Shown one piece after another: positions 46,475 through 55,454 of a DNA stretch of 64,000 nucleotides. The number at the start of each line of letters is the position of its first letter. Positions within the stretch are counted from its first letter, which is position 1. The stretch is from contig NZ_JAJNAY010000001.1 in the NCBI RefSeq assembly GCF_021010565.1, positions 2,584,001 to 2,648,000 of the forward strand, read 5' to 3'. A program made the translations under genes and the position numbers. The DNA is from Chryseobacterium turcicum. GTDB taxonomy: Bacteria; Bacteroidota; Bacteroidia; Flavobacteriales; Weeksellaceae. Under the pieces are notes generated by a model. It saw nothing but the letters and a program-made list of their open reading frames with translations. It made no database searches and was not told the origin of the DNA.

Positions 46475-47365
46475 ATGAGAAAAATGGGTAATTTTGACTG
46501 TGTATCAATAGAAAAAATGACTAAACAGACCGACATTATTGCTGAAACATTCGACTTGGTTGTGTCGAAAAAACCGCATACGGTCAGAGACTATTCCTTT
46601 GACCTTCTTTATCCGCATATGGTGGATGGTATTGGCTTCACGTTTTGTACGCGCGGCACCGGAAGAATAAAAATTAACCTTGTTGAATATGATGTAACCA
46701 AAGATATGGTTGGTGTATATACCCCCAACTCCGTTATACAGATTCTGGAGCAAAGCGATGACCTGCAGATAGAGCTGTTATTGTTTTCCTTTGATTTGAT
46801 TTCCGATGTTCCTGTCTGGAAGGAATTGTCGGAAATTGCCCATAAAGCTGAAAAACCAGCTTGTTTCCTGATTGGGGACAAACGTTTTTCAAGTCTGTTA
46901 GCCTTTCACAAAATGATTGTTGAACAATATGAAACTCCTGCAATATATCATATGGAAATTGTAAAGAACCTACTTGGTGCAGTAATCTATCAGGTTCTAC
47001 AATTTTATTCCGAGATGGATGTTGAAAAGAATGCCCAGAACCGATCACGTCATGAAGCAGTGTCCCGTGAGTTTATGACCTTGCTCCATCAGTACTACAA
47101 AACGCAGCGCCATGTTCAATTTTATGCTGATAAATTGTACCTCACACCGAAGTACTTTTCCAAGATCATCAAGAATATTACGGGAAAAACCGCCGGGGAA
47201 TGGATTAATGAAATGGTATTGATGGGTGCAAAGGGAATGCTGAGAAGCTCGGACTTGACTATTGCCCAGATCGCAGATGAACTGAATTTTACAACAGCAT
47301 CATTCTTTGGTACTTATTTTAAAAAAATGACCGACATGACACCGGCTCAGTACAGGAAAGCCTGA
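46475..47365 (+). CDS. AraC family regulator of the efflux/ALDH cluster
   Basis: A 296-residue protein. An N-terminal cupin-like domain (DYSFDLLYPHMVDGIGFTFC) precedes two HTHs ending LTIAQIADELNFTTASFFGTYFKKMTD, the AraC signature. It is transcribed away from the adaptor gene, with only 125 nt between the two start codons. A shared control region and autoregulation together with the efflux genes are therefore likely (inference). Confidence 0.88.
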   Translation: MRKMGNFDCVSIEKMTKQTDIIAETFDLVVSKKPHTVRDYSFDLLYPHMVDGIGFTFCTRGTGRIKINLVEYDVTKDMVGVYTPNSVIQILEQSDDLQIELLLFSFDLISDVPVWKELSEIAHKAEKPACFLIGDKRFSSLLAFHKMIVEQYETPAIYHMEIVKNLLGAVIYQVLQFYSEMDVEKNAQNRSRHEAVSREFMTLLHQYYKTQRHVQFYADKLYLTPKYFSKIIKNITGKTAGEWINEMVLMGAKGMLRSSDLTIAQIADELNFTTASFFGTYFKKMTDMTPAQYRKA

Positions 47366-47630
47366 AAACATAACAGATATAATAAAAAAATCTTAATCGC
47401 TTCCTGGCCTAAACTTACTTCTGGCTTTTCAGGAGCATAGTTTTAAGATTGAAGATCTGAATAAGATTATTACTCATTAGGTCAATGAAAAAATGGATAA
47501 GGAAATTGTAAAAAGGTTTTATAAGTTATATTAAACACCAATCCCAGCTAATATATGCCAATGATCATAAGTGAATTGGACCACCGCAGTGTAGCAACCA
47601 TATCAACACTCTTGTACCTTATACTAATCT

Positions 47631-48203
47631 GTTACCTACATCAAACTGGACATCAGCAATTCCGCAGACATAGAAAATGTAAAAGAATACGTTGAAGCCG
47701 AACATGGTGTACTGGACATTCTGATCAATAATGCTGCCGTATTTTTAGACAGTACTTGGTTTGGAAACAACACAGAAACGATTCCAAAGCAAACTCTTCG
47801 TGATACATTTTGCATCAATTACTTCGGTATTGTTGAGTTGACCCAGGCTTTACTGTCGGCAATCAAAAAAAAGCGATGCCGGATGAATCGTTAATATCGG
47901 TAATCCGCTTCTTTTGGAGTACATCTGAATGAATCCCATTGGTTGTATGCCTTAAAACCTTATGCTTACAGTACTTCAAAGACAGCATTGAACCGATTTA
48001 CCGTTTTTCTGGTCAATGCATTGAGTCAAACCAATGTAAAAGTAAATACGGCAAATCCGGGATGGGTGCAGACCTCCATCGGTTCTGATCAAACACCGTT
48101 CACGTCAGAAGTAGGCTCAAAAATGGGTGTAGCATTGGCTTTGATTGATGAAAATGAACCAACGGGAACTTTTTCTCAGTCAGGAGAGATTTTACCTTGG
48201 TAA
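47631..48203 (+). pseudogene. decayed SDR gene
   Basis: Two plus-strand segments together read as a short-chain dehydrogenase. From about 47631 the frame gives VTYIKLDISNSADIEN, then LDILINNAAVFLD, and stops near 47890. A second frame from about 47950 gives LKPYAYSTSKTALNRF (the Y-x3-K site) and VNTANPGWVQTSIG, ending at the TAA before 48204. The N-terminal nucleotide-binding part is missing and at least one frameshift separates the two parts. Confidence 0.75.
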
Positions 48204-48321
48204 CATTCATTAAATCAAAATATTTATTTAAACCTACCCAGATTTATTATATTTGATTTGCCAAAACATTTCATTGTGAAATATCCGAACAAATCAGCTC
48301 TAATCTTAAACAAACTAAAGT

Positions 48322-48672
48322 CTATTTTGACACGACTGCTTTTCGGTGTTCAATTCCCCATTCAATCATTTTATCCAAAACATCAGTAATTAATATTCCT
48401 GACTCGGATAACTCATATTCTATTGTCACAGGAAATGAGTCATACACTTTTCGAACAATCATTCCATTCAATTCCAATTCTTTCAGTTCTTTACTCAACA
48501 TTCTTGGTGTTATCTTCGAGATATTACGCTGTATTTCGGTAAACCGTTTTTTACCAAAATAGAGGGAACCTATAATTGGTAATTTCCACTTTCCGCTAAT
48601 GACATTCATCGTGTCGTTAATTGACGTCACATATTGAACCGGGCAGACCTTAAAGTCTTTGATACTTTCCAT
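48322..48672 (-). CDS. HxlR family transcriptional regulator
   Basis: A 116-residue winged HTH. The HxlR pattern is clear: CPVQYVTSINDTMNVISGKWKLPIIGSLYFG, then the wing region ITPRMLSKELKELELNGMI. HxlR proteins sense aldehydes or oxidative and electrophile stress through the N-terminal Cys (C11 here). It is divergent from the reductase gene at 48782; a palindrome lies between them. Confidence 0.9.
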   Translation of the reverse strand: MESIKDFKVCPVQYVTSINDTMNVISGKWKLPIIGSLYFGKKRFTEIQRNISKITPRMLSKELKELELNGMIVRKVYDSFPVTIEYELSESGILITDVLDKMIEWGIEHRKAVVSK

Positions 48673-48701
48673 TATTTCTATTCATTAACAAAGTTTATTA
48701 A

Positions 48702-48715
48702 TATACTTTAGTATA
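48702..48715. promoter_or_regulatory. palindromic operator candidate between HxlR and reductase genes
   Basis: TATACT-TT-AGTATA is a perfect 6-2-6 palindrome, followed by a half-site repeat (TATACTTTA at about 48720). A -7 box TATCTTTG for the plus-strand gene lies at 48745-48752. The site is placed well for HxlR autoregulation and control of the reductase. Confidence 0.55.
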
Positions 48716-48781
48716 CTACTATACTTTAAGAAGCAAATGTACTATATCTTTGCATCATATTAATTAAAAAATATAGAAAAT

Positions 48782-49651
48782 ATGATTTTAGTAACAGGAG
48801 CAACTGGAAATTTAGGAGCATCAACAATTAATTATTTATTAAATAAAGGCTATTCTTCAGCCAATATCGTTGCATTGGTAAGAGACGAAGAGAAAGCAGC
48901 AGATTTAAAAAATAAAGGAATTACGCTCAGAATTGGTGATTACAGCAATTATGAATCGTTAATAGCAGCATTTAACGGAGTTGAAAAAGTATTATTGGTT
49001 TCAGGAACAGACGTTGTACAACGTGGAAACCAACACGAAAATGTTGTAAATGCAGCGAAGGACGCAGGCGTAAAACATATTTTCTACACCAGTTTTGAGC
49101 GCAAAAACGATACTGAAACTTCACCAATTGCATTTCTCGGAAAATCACATATCGAAACAGAGAAACTGATTAAAGAAAGTGGATTGACTTACACCATTTT
49201 CAAAAACAATCTTTATCTGGATGCCTTACCTATGTTTTTTGGCGAACAAGTCTTAACAACCGGAATATTTTTGCCTGCTGGTGATAAAGGAGGTGCATTT
49301 GCTTTGCGCAATGATATGGCAGAAGCTATTGCGAATGTGCTGACAAGCGAAGGTCACGATAACACAGAATATTCTTTAAGTAACACAGAAAATGTAACGG
49401 TACAGGAGCTTGCCCAAGACCTGACTGAAATAACAGATAAGGAAATAAACTATGTAAGTCCATCGCAGGAGGTTTATGTAGAAGCACTGACACAGGCTGG
49501 TGTTCCAGCAGAATATATAGCAATGTTTTCAGGTTTTGCGGAAGCTATTAAACAAGGTGAATTTGTAGCTGAAACAACAGATTTAGAAAACCTTTTGGGC
49601 AGAAAACCTACGACTGCGAAGGAATTTTTAGAACAGGTTTACGGTTCTTAA
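48782..49651 (+). CDS. NmrA-like NAD(P)-binding oxidoreductase
   Basis: A 289-residue atypical SDR. GATGNLGAS at residues 6-14 binds NAD(P). The central part HIFYTSFERK and TYTIFKNNLYLD and the C-terminal GRKPTTAKEFLE match the NmrA/QorB-like NAD(P)H:quinone oxidoreductase group. It is driven from the region holding the HxlR-type palindrome. Quinone or aldehyde reduction is the likely activity by family. Confidence 0.87.
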   Translation: MILVTGATGNLGASTINYLLNKGYSSANIVALVRDEEKAADLKNKGITLRIGDYSNYESLIAAFNGVEKVLLVSGTDVVQRGNQHENVVNAAKDAGVKHIFYTSFERKNDTETSPIAFLGKSHIETEKLIKESGLTYTIFKNNLYLDALPMFFGEQVLTTGIFLPAGDKGGAFALRNDMAEAIANVLTSEGHDNTEYSLSNTENVTVQELAQDLTEITDKEINYVSPSQEVYVEALTQAGVPAEYIAMFSGFAEAIKQGEFVAETTDLENLLGRKPTTAKEFLEQVYGS

Positions 49652-49797
49652 AAAGGAAATTAGATTACAAATATTTTGCGTTTGGTGGGTTAAGAACAAT
49701 TTGTTATTTGCTTCAAAAGCCCACCTGAGCGTAAAACATACTATGGGTTAAAAAAATGGTCAAGGATATAGTAATAGAAAATATCAAAGTCTTTATG

Positions 49798-50175
49798 TCA
49801 TAGATTCTTTTCGAACTCTTCCCGCTCCTTTTTGGTCAATCCCGCAATGATGAGATCATAGGATTTTTTTACTAAGGATTCAATTGTTTTCTTCGGAACA
49901 TCTTTTTTGAAATGAACGCTTATCCAATGTTTTTTATTCATATGATAGCCTGGTGTGATTCCTTCGTATTCATCTTGAAGATGTTCAGATTCCTCCGGAT
50001 CACATTTCAGATCACAAAAATCAAACTTCTCGATATTAACAAAACAAAACCATTTACCCATTACGCTAAAGGTCATAATATCTTTATCATAGTCTGATGT
50101 TGTTTTCGCAAAAGGCATTTTTTCCTCAGATCCTTTAAATGACAAACAATAGTCTCTAAATTCTTCAATGTTCAT
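49798..50175 (-). CDS. MmcQ/YjbR family protein
   Basis: A 125-residue protein with the usual features: start MNIEEFRDYCLSFKGSEEKMPF, a strand with KWFCFVNIEKFDFCDLKC, then EYEGITPGYHMNKKHWISV and the closing helix with KSYDLI. The family fold binds DNA-like surfaces but has no known enzyme activity. A paralog is at 52068-52439. It is a single gene. Confidence 0.88.
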   Translation of the reverse strand: MNIEEFRDYCLSFKGSEEKMPFAKTTSDYDKDIMTFSVMGKWFCFVNIEKFDFCDLKCDPEESEHLQDEYEGITPGYHMNKKHWISVHFKKDVPKKTIESLVKKSYDLIIAGLTKKEREEFEKNL

Positions 50176-50306
50176 AACAGTAAATTTTTACAGGTTAGTA
50201 ATGTGGTATTTTCATCGATCTCAAAATTATAATAAATGATAGTCAATAAATATACATAAACAGGGATTAAAGCGTCACTTTTCGGGACTTTTAATGGTAT
50301 TATTAT

Positions 50307-51182
50307 TTATTTAGCTTCACTGTTTCGGTATTCCTTGGGCGTCATACCAGTGTGTTTGCGAAACATACGAATAAAATAGGATGACGTTTCATAATTGAGT
50401 TTACTACTGATCTCTAAAATAGATAAACTTGTATAATGAAGCAAATTCTTAGATTCTTGAATTACCTTATCTGATATATACTTTTTAGCTGTTGATCCTA
50501 AGACCTCTTTTGTTATTTTATTCAGATAATTGGTGGTAATAAACAGTTTATCTGCATAAAACTTAAGCTCACGCTGGTGCATAAAATTAGCTTCAACCAG
50601 ACTTGTGAATGATTCCATATAACGGTCTGTGATAATGCCTTTTTTATGTTCAGCCTTTTCTAAGATCTTCGAATCACAATTTCCCAAGAGACTTAAGACC
50701 AGATAGAGTAAAGCTCTCAAAATATCTTTGTTACAGTCATTCTTTTTTAAAATTTCCGATTTTATGGTGTCCAGATATTGTAGCAACATCTCAAAGTCAT
50801 TTTCATTGGCCGTTACAACCGGTGATGTGCGGTGTATCTGTAGATAACTGAGATTTCTAAGAAAAAATCTATCCTTAAAAAAGGAAAGAAGAAAATTCTC
50901 TTCAAAGACCAATGCATAACCCTCAAGTTTGGTATTTTCCTGCCAGCTCCACACCTGCCCTGGAATGGCACATACAATATCTCCCCTTTTGACAGACAGT
51001 TTTGAATCGTTAATAACCAATTCTTCATTGCCGGAGACAATAAAAGTTAAATCAAAATAAGATAGGCGATGGGTCGGCTTTTGATCTATAAACTTTTTGA
51101 AATCCTGTATCGCTACAACGTCAATTGATAGATTGATACCATACTTATTTCGATAAAAATTAAACTGCGGTATTGATCTCAT
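50307..51182 (-). CDS. AraC family transcriptional regulator
   Basis: A 291-residue protein. The N-terminal cupin-like sensor (PTHRLSYFDLTFIVSG, GQVWSW) is closely similar to that of the regulator at 57164-58033. The C-terminal HTHs include LSILEISSKLNYETSSYFIRMFRKH. It is divergent from the NTF2-like gene at 51322, which is a likely target. Confidence 0.88.
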   Translation of the reverse strand: MRSIPQFNFYRNKYGINLSIDVVAIQDFKKFIDQKPTHRLSYFDLTFIVSGNEELVINDSKLSVKRGDIVCAIPGQVWSWQENTKLEGYALVFEENFLLSFFKDRFFLRNLSYLQIHRTSPVVTANENDFEMLLQYLDTIKSEILKKNDCNKDILRALLYLVLSLLGNCDSKILEKAEHKKGIITDRYMESFTSLVEANFMHQRELKFYADKLFITTNYLNKITKEVLGSTAKKYISDKVIQESKNLLHYTSLSILEISSKLNYETSSYFIRMFRKHTGMTPKEYRNSEAK

Positions 51183-51321
51183 TTGTTTCTTCTTATAATA
51201 GCTCTGTAAAAATAGTGATTAAATAAAAATTTGTCCGCAAAAGTGTCATTTTTCTCCGTGAAATTTTACTGATGGGTGTATACAAGCGACCTATTTTTGC
51301 CAAAATAAAATATAGATCATT

Positions 51322-51783
51322 ATGAAAAAAGAAACAAGCAAAGTTTGGCATTACAAAAATGACGAAGAAAAACAAATAGCAGAGCACATCCTTGGTTTGG
51401 AGGAATCTGCACTTGAAAAGTGGTTTAAAGGTGATGTGTCAGGCTATGCTCAAATTTGGTCAAAACGCAGCTTTACCTATTTTGATGCTGTGGTGACAGA
51501 ACGTGTAGATAAATTTGAAGACATGGCATCACTGTTCAATAAGGTTGAAGGAAATTTAAATGCAGAGAGCTATGAGGTTCGTGATCCTAGAGTTCAACTT
51601 GGAAAAGATATGGGAGTATTGACCTATCAGCTTTTCGCCAAAACAAACCTAATCGATATGGAATATAATTGCATTGAAGTATTTCAGAAAGAGGAGGATG
51701 GAGAATGGTATGCCATCCACTCCACTTGGTCAGTGATACGGCCAATAGATAAAGATTTCAGCGTTTTTAAAGAAATGGTTTAA
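51322..51783 (+). CDS. NTF2-like/SnoaL-type protein
   Basis: A 153-residue protein with the alpha+beta NTF2-like barrel pattern: EKWFKGDVSGYAQIWSKRSF near residue 35 and EVFQKEEDGEWYAIHSTWSVI near the end. Members of this fold bind or isomerise small molecules. Divergent from the AraC gene at 50307-51182, which probably regulates it. Confidence 0.75.
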   Translation: MKKETSKVWHYKNDEEKQIAEHILGLEESALEKWFKGDVSGYAQIWSKRSFTYFDAVVTERVDKFEDMASLFNKVEGNLNAESYEVRDPRVQLGKDMGVLTYQLFAKTNLIDMEYNCIEVFQKEEDGEWYAIHSTWSVIRPIDKDFSVFKEMV

Positions 51784-51807
51784 AATACGTTCTTTATACT
51801 TCACAAC

Positions 51808-51846
51808 TTTGCACACTACATCCGTAATATGGATGTAGTGTGCAAA
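51808..51846 (+). terminator. strong hairpin terminator
   Basis: A perfect 16-bp stem (51808-51823 with 51831-51846) closes a GTAATAT loop and is followed by CCATTTTTC. It lies 24 nt after the NTF2-like gene. Confidence 0.85.
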
Positions 51847-52067
51847 CCATTTTTCTGCCCCCCCCTTTTTGTAAGATTTTTTTTACTGATTAGGATTTTT
51901 TTTAAAAGATGGGACCAAGAAACAATGCATATCTATATCGCTCAACAAAAATATTATAGGTACGAAAATAAAAGAATGGAGTCAAAAAATCAGAGAAACT
52001 TATAATTTGTAACTTTTAAAGTAAGCAAAAAGAAAGCTTATATTTAACCTGTAAACCTATCAGCGTA

Positions 52068-52439
52068 ATGAATGTAGAAGAATTTAGAGATTATTGCCTG
52101 TCTTTTAAAGGCGCTCACGAAGGAATGCCTTTTGAAGGTTTTTTTCATAATTCTAGGTCAATACTTGTGATGTATGTTAAAGAGAAGATGTTCTGTTTTT
52201 TCGATTTGGATAAGTTCGATAGTTGTACGATAAAATGTGCTGCGGATAAGATAGCGAGTTTAAAAGAAGAGTATAATTCGATTGAAAAACCATTCAATCT
52301 AAGTCCAAAATACTGGATAAACGTTGGATTTAATGGCGATGTGTCTGATAAGATACTGAAGTCCCTTATTGCAGATTCATATCAATTGGTAGTTGAGGGT
52401 CTTTCCAAAAAGGAACAGGCAGAATTAGAAAAAAATTAA
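52068..52439 (+). CDS. MmcQ/YjbR family protein, second copy
   Basis: A 123-residue paralog of the protein at 49798-50175, with the same plan (MNVEEFRDYCLSFKG, KMFCFFDLDKFDSCTIKC, PKYWINVGF). Its stop shares the A of the next gene start (TAATG), so the YjbR-like and DUF5131 proteins are coupled. Its function is unknown. Confidence 0.85.
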   Translation: MNVEEFRDYCLSFKGAHEGMPFEGFFHNSRSILVMYVKEKMFCFFDLDKFDSCTIKCAADKIASLKEEYNSIEKPFNLSPKYWINVGFNGDVSDKILKSLIADSYQLVVEGLSKKEQAELEKN

Positions 52440-53170
52440 TGTCAGTTATCTGGAACCTTTGGCACGGCTGTGTAAAAATCAGTCAAGGCTGTAAAAACTG
52501 TTATGTCTTTCGTAGAGATGCACTTTACGGGATAGACAGCAGAAATATTTATAAAACAAAAAGCTATGACCTGCCGATTAAGAAAAAGAGAGACGGAAGT
52601 TTTAAGGTGCCTTCAGGGGAACATCTGTGGACTTGCTTTTCATCAGATTTTTTTATAGAAAATGCCGACGAATGGAGAGATAATGCCTGGGCGATGATGA
52701 GAATAAGGCAGGATCTGACTTTTTCCATTGCCACCAAAAGGATTGATCGAATCGAGAAGTGTTTACCTGAGGATTGGGGATCTGGCTATGAGAATATTTC
52801 TTTGATTTGTTCAGTAGAAAATCAAAAACAGGCAGACATACGTTTGCCTCTATTCAGAAATGTGCTCATTAAAAAAAAATCAATTATTTGCGAACCATTA
52901 TTAGGGCCTATTGATCTTATGGAGTTCCTTGCCGAAGGTTGGATAGATCAAGTTATTGTTGGCGGAGAATCCGGTGATACAGCACGACCCTGCAACTTTG
53001 AATGGGTAGAAGGCATTCGGCAAGCTTGCATTAAAAATAATGTCACTTTTATTTTTAAACAGACAGGTGCTCATTTTATAAAGAATGGCAAAAGCTATCA
53101 CATAGTCAGAAAACTACAAGCAACTCAAGCCAGAAAGGCAAATCTTAATTTCACGCCACATAAAGATTAA
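52439..53170 (+). CDS. DUF5131 (phage Gp37/Gp68-like) family protein
   Basis: A 243-residue protein. It starts WNLWHGCVKISQGCKNCYVFRRD, with three conserved cysteines (C11, C18, C21), then the ADEWRDNAWAMM and FSIATKRIDR segments, and later VIVGGESGDTARPC, all typical of DUF5131. The cysteine pattern and TIM-barrel-like order suggest a radical-SAM-like iron-sulfur protein, unproven. It overlaps the YjbR-like gene by one base. The family is often found on phages and plasmids. Confidence 0.85.
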   Translation: MSVIWNLWHGCVKISQGCKNCYVFRRDALYGIDSRNIYKTKSYDLPIKKKRDGSFKVPSGEHLWTCFSSDFFIENADEWRDNAWAMMRIRQDLTFSIATKRIDRIEKCLPEDWGSGYENISLICSVENQKQADIRLPLFRNVLIKKKSIICEPLLGPIDLMEFLAEGWIDQVIVGGESGDTARPCNFEWVEGIRQACIKNNVTFIFKQTGAHFIKNGKSYHIVRKLQATQARKANLNFTPHKD

Positions 53171-53341
53171 CAACAAATCCTCCACAAATGGTAACTATGA
53201 TCAACTTAAATAGTGGAAAATTACGCATATCAATAAACGTCTGCTAATTCAATATTCCTTTTTTGGACACAAAATCCAGTGATTTGGATAATTTTAGAAC
53301 AGCCTATTTATTTAAATTTACTTTTTTAAAATCTAAACATA

Positions 53342-54379
53342 ATGGTACAAACAAAAGGATACGCGGCACAAAATGCCAATGAAAAACTTACGCCCTGGAA
53401 TTTTGAAAGACAAGAGGTTCGCGAAAAAGACGTATTAATAGAAATTTTGTACTGTGGAGTTTGCCATTCAGACCTGCATTGCATCACCAATCATTGGGGA
53501 GAAAGTATTTTTCCGTTGGTTCCAGGACACGAAATTGTTGGCAGGGTTCTTAGTACAGGTAATCTGGTCACAAAATTTAAGGTTGGCGATTTGGCTGGCG
53601 TTGGAACCGGAATTGATTCTTGCAGGGAATGTGAGGAATGCAAAAGCGGACACGAACAGTTTTGCATAGATGGGGTTCAGACGTATAACAATTTAGACAA
53701 AAAAGGAAATCCAACATACGGAGGTTATTCCGACAAAATTGTAGTTGATGCGGATTTTGCTTTCCATATTTCAGAAAAACTTGATCTTGCCGCAGTTGCT
53801 CCATTATTATGTGCCGGAATAACCACCTACTCTCCTCTTAAAAAATGGAAAGTAGGTAAAGGTCATAAGCTTGCAGTTGTAGGCTTGGGCGGTCTTGGAC
53901 ATATGGCCGTTAAATTTGGTAAAGCATTGGGTGCTGAAGTAACCGTTATCAGCACATCGCCGTCTAAGGAAGAAGCTGCCAAAGAATTAGGTACGGATCA
54001 TTTTTTATTATCTAAAGATGAAGAACAAATGAAGTCGGCGTTTCATACTTTTGATTTTATTTTAGACACGGTAGCACAAGATCACGACATTAATCCCTAC
54101 TTAGGTTTATTGAGAACAGATGGCGTTTATATCAATGTTGGTCTTCCGCCGAAACCTTGGGAAGTTTCATCATTTTCACTGGTTGTGGGAAACAAAACGA
54201 TGACCGGTTCTGGCGTTGGAGGTTTAAAAGAGGTGCAAGAAATGCTCGATTTTTGTGCCGAAAACAATATTGTTTCAGACATCGAACTGATCGACATTAA
54301 AAACGTGAATGAAGCATTTGAAAGAATGGAACGTGGCGATGTACGCTATCGTTTTGTGATTGATATGTCAACTCTTTAG
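53342..54379 (+). CDS. zinc-dependent alcohol dehydrogenase (YahK/CAD-like)
   Basis: A 345-residue medium-chain dehydrogenase. The catalytic zinc site lies in CGVCHSDLH and GHEIVGRV, and the structural zinc cysteines in CRECEECKSGHEQFC. The cofactor motif is GLGGLGHMAVKF and the following STSPSKEEAAKELGTD suggests NADPH use. It is an aldehyde reductase of the cinnamyl-alcohol type. It is followed by a strong terminator and the convergent AraC gene. Confidence 0.94.
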   Translation: MVQTKGYAAQNANEKLTPWNFERQEVREKDVLIEILYCGVCHSDLHCITNHWGESIFPLVPGHEIVGRVLSTGNLVTKFKVGDLAGVGTGIDSCRECEECKSGHEQFCIDGVQTYNNLDKKGNPTYGGYSDKIVVDADFAFHISEKLDLAAVAPLLCAGITTYSPLKKWKVGKGHKLAVVGLGGLGHMAVKFGKALGAEVTVISTSPSKEEAAKELGTDHFLLSKDEEQMKSAFHTFDFILDTVAQDHDINPYLGLLRTDGVYINVGLPPKPWEVSSFSLVVGNKTMTGSGVGGLKEVQEMLDFCAENNIVSDIELIDIKNVNEAFERMERGDVRYRFVIDMSTL

Positions 54380-54389
54380 TTCAAAGAAA

Positions 54390-54428
54390 ATAAAAGGAAG
54401 AAGCATCAATAGTACTTCTTCCTTTTAT
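54390..54428. terminator. bidirectional intrinsic terminator
   Basis: A perfect 14-bp stem (54390-54403 with 54415-54428) closes an 11-nt loop and has A/T-rich flanks on both sides. It lies 11 nt after the alcohol dehydrogenase and serves the convergent AraC gene as well. Confidence 0.85.
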
Positions 54429-54496
54429 CTTTTAAGCTGTTCATCATTGTAATTTTATATCTGATTATTTCCATAACTCAGCGGATAGAGAATCAT

Positions 54497-55405
54497 TTAA
54501 TTATACGACTGCCTGAATTTCAGTGGCGTAAGCTGTGTTTTATTCTTGAATAGTTTGCTGAACGATTGCGGATATTCAAATCCCAATTGATAGGCGATTT
54601 CGCTTATGGATAATTCGGTTGTAGATAAAAATTCTTTCGCTTTTTCCAGAAGTTGGTTTTGAATATGTTGCTGTGTAGTTTGCCCTGTAAGGTTTTTGAG
54701 CATATCATTCAAATAATTAGTAGATACAAAAAGCTGATCCGCAAAATAATGAACTGTTGGTAGTCCTGCTGTTACAGCCTTTTCTTCACTATAATATTCT
54801 TTTAAAATAGTTTCGAATTTTACGAGCAAATCATTGGATACTTTTTTTCGGGTAATAAACTGACGCGTATAAAACCGGTTGCAGTAACTAAGCAAAAGGT
54901 CGATATATCCCACTAAGACATCCTGAGAATGGTTGTCAATTTTGTCTGTAATTTCCCGTTGCAGGCTTTCCATCAAACCGCCAATAATATCGTCTTCTGC
55001 TTCCGAAAGATGAAGGGCTTCGTGGGTGGCATAATCAAAAAAACCGTAGTCTTTTATTTTTTTTGCCAGCGGATATCCGTGAAGAAAATCGGGATGAATA
55101 ACTAGCATCCAGCCATTTACATTGGATGGTGGCGTACCTTCTAAACTGACTTTTTGTTTTGGTGCAAAAAAAGACATTGTGCCATCGTCGAAATCGTAAT
55201 ATTTTTGACCGTATTTAACTTTTCCATCAAAATCTCTTTTCAAAAAAATAGTGTAAAAATTAAATACAATTTCCGTCATTTCTACACCAAATTCAGGGCA
55301 CACATCTTCCAATCTTACCACACTTATCAAAGGATTGGTGGGCTTTTTTAGGTTCATCGCAGTGTGGTATTCTGAGACGGAATTGAATAGATGTTGATTT
55401 TTCAT
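54497..55405 (-). CDS. AraC family transcriptional regulator
   Basis: The start is set at the ATG giving MKNQHLFNSVSEYH (302 residues); a TTG nine codons upstream is less likely. The sensor half (YGQKYYDFDDGTMSFFAPKQ) and HTH half (LSISEIAYQLGFEYPQSFSKLFKNK) match the regulator at 30671-31585 closely. It lies 50 nt downstream of the aldo-keto reductase on the same strand, repeating that AKR-regulator pairing. Confidence 0.88.
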   Translation of the reverse strand: MKNQHLFNSVSEYHTAMNLKKPTNPLISVVRLEDVCPEFGVEMTEIVFNFYTIFLKRDFDGKVKYGQKYYDFDDGTMSFFAPKQKVSLEGTPPSNVNGWMLVIHPDFLHGYPLAKKIKDYGFFDYATHEALHLSEAEDDIIGGLMESLQREITDKIDNHSQDVLVGYIDLLLSYCNRFYTRQFITRKKVSNDLLVKFETILKEYYSEEKAVTAGLPTVHYFADQLFVSTNYLNDMLKNLTGQTTQQHIQNQLLEKAKEFLSTTELSISEIAYQLGFEYPQSFSKLFKNKTQLTPLKFRQSYN

Positions 55406-55454
55406 AATGTAAAGTAAAGAAATCGCCAGCAAAAAACTGCCGGCGATCAGAATG

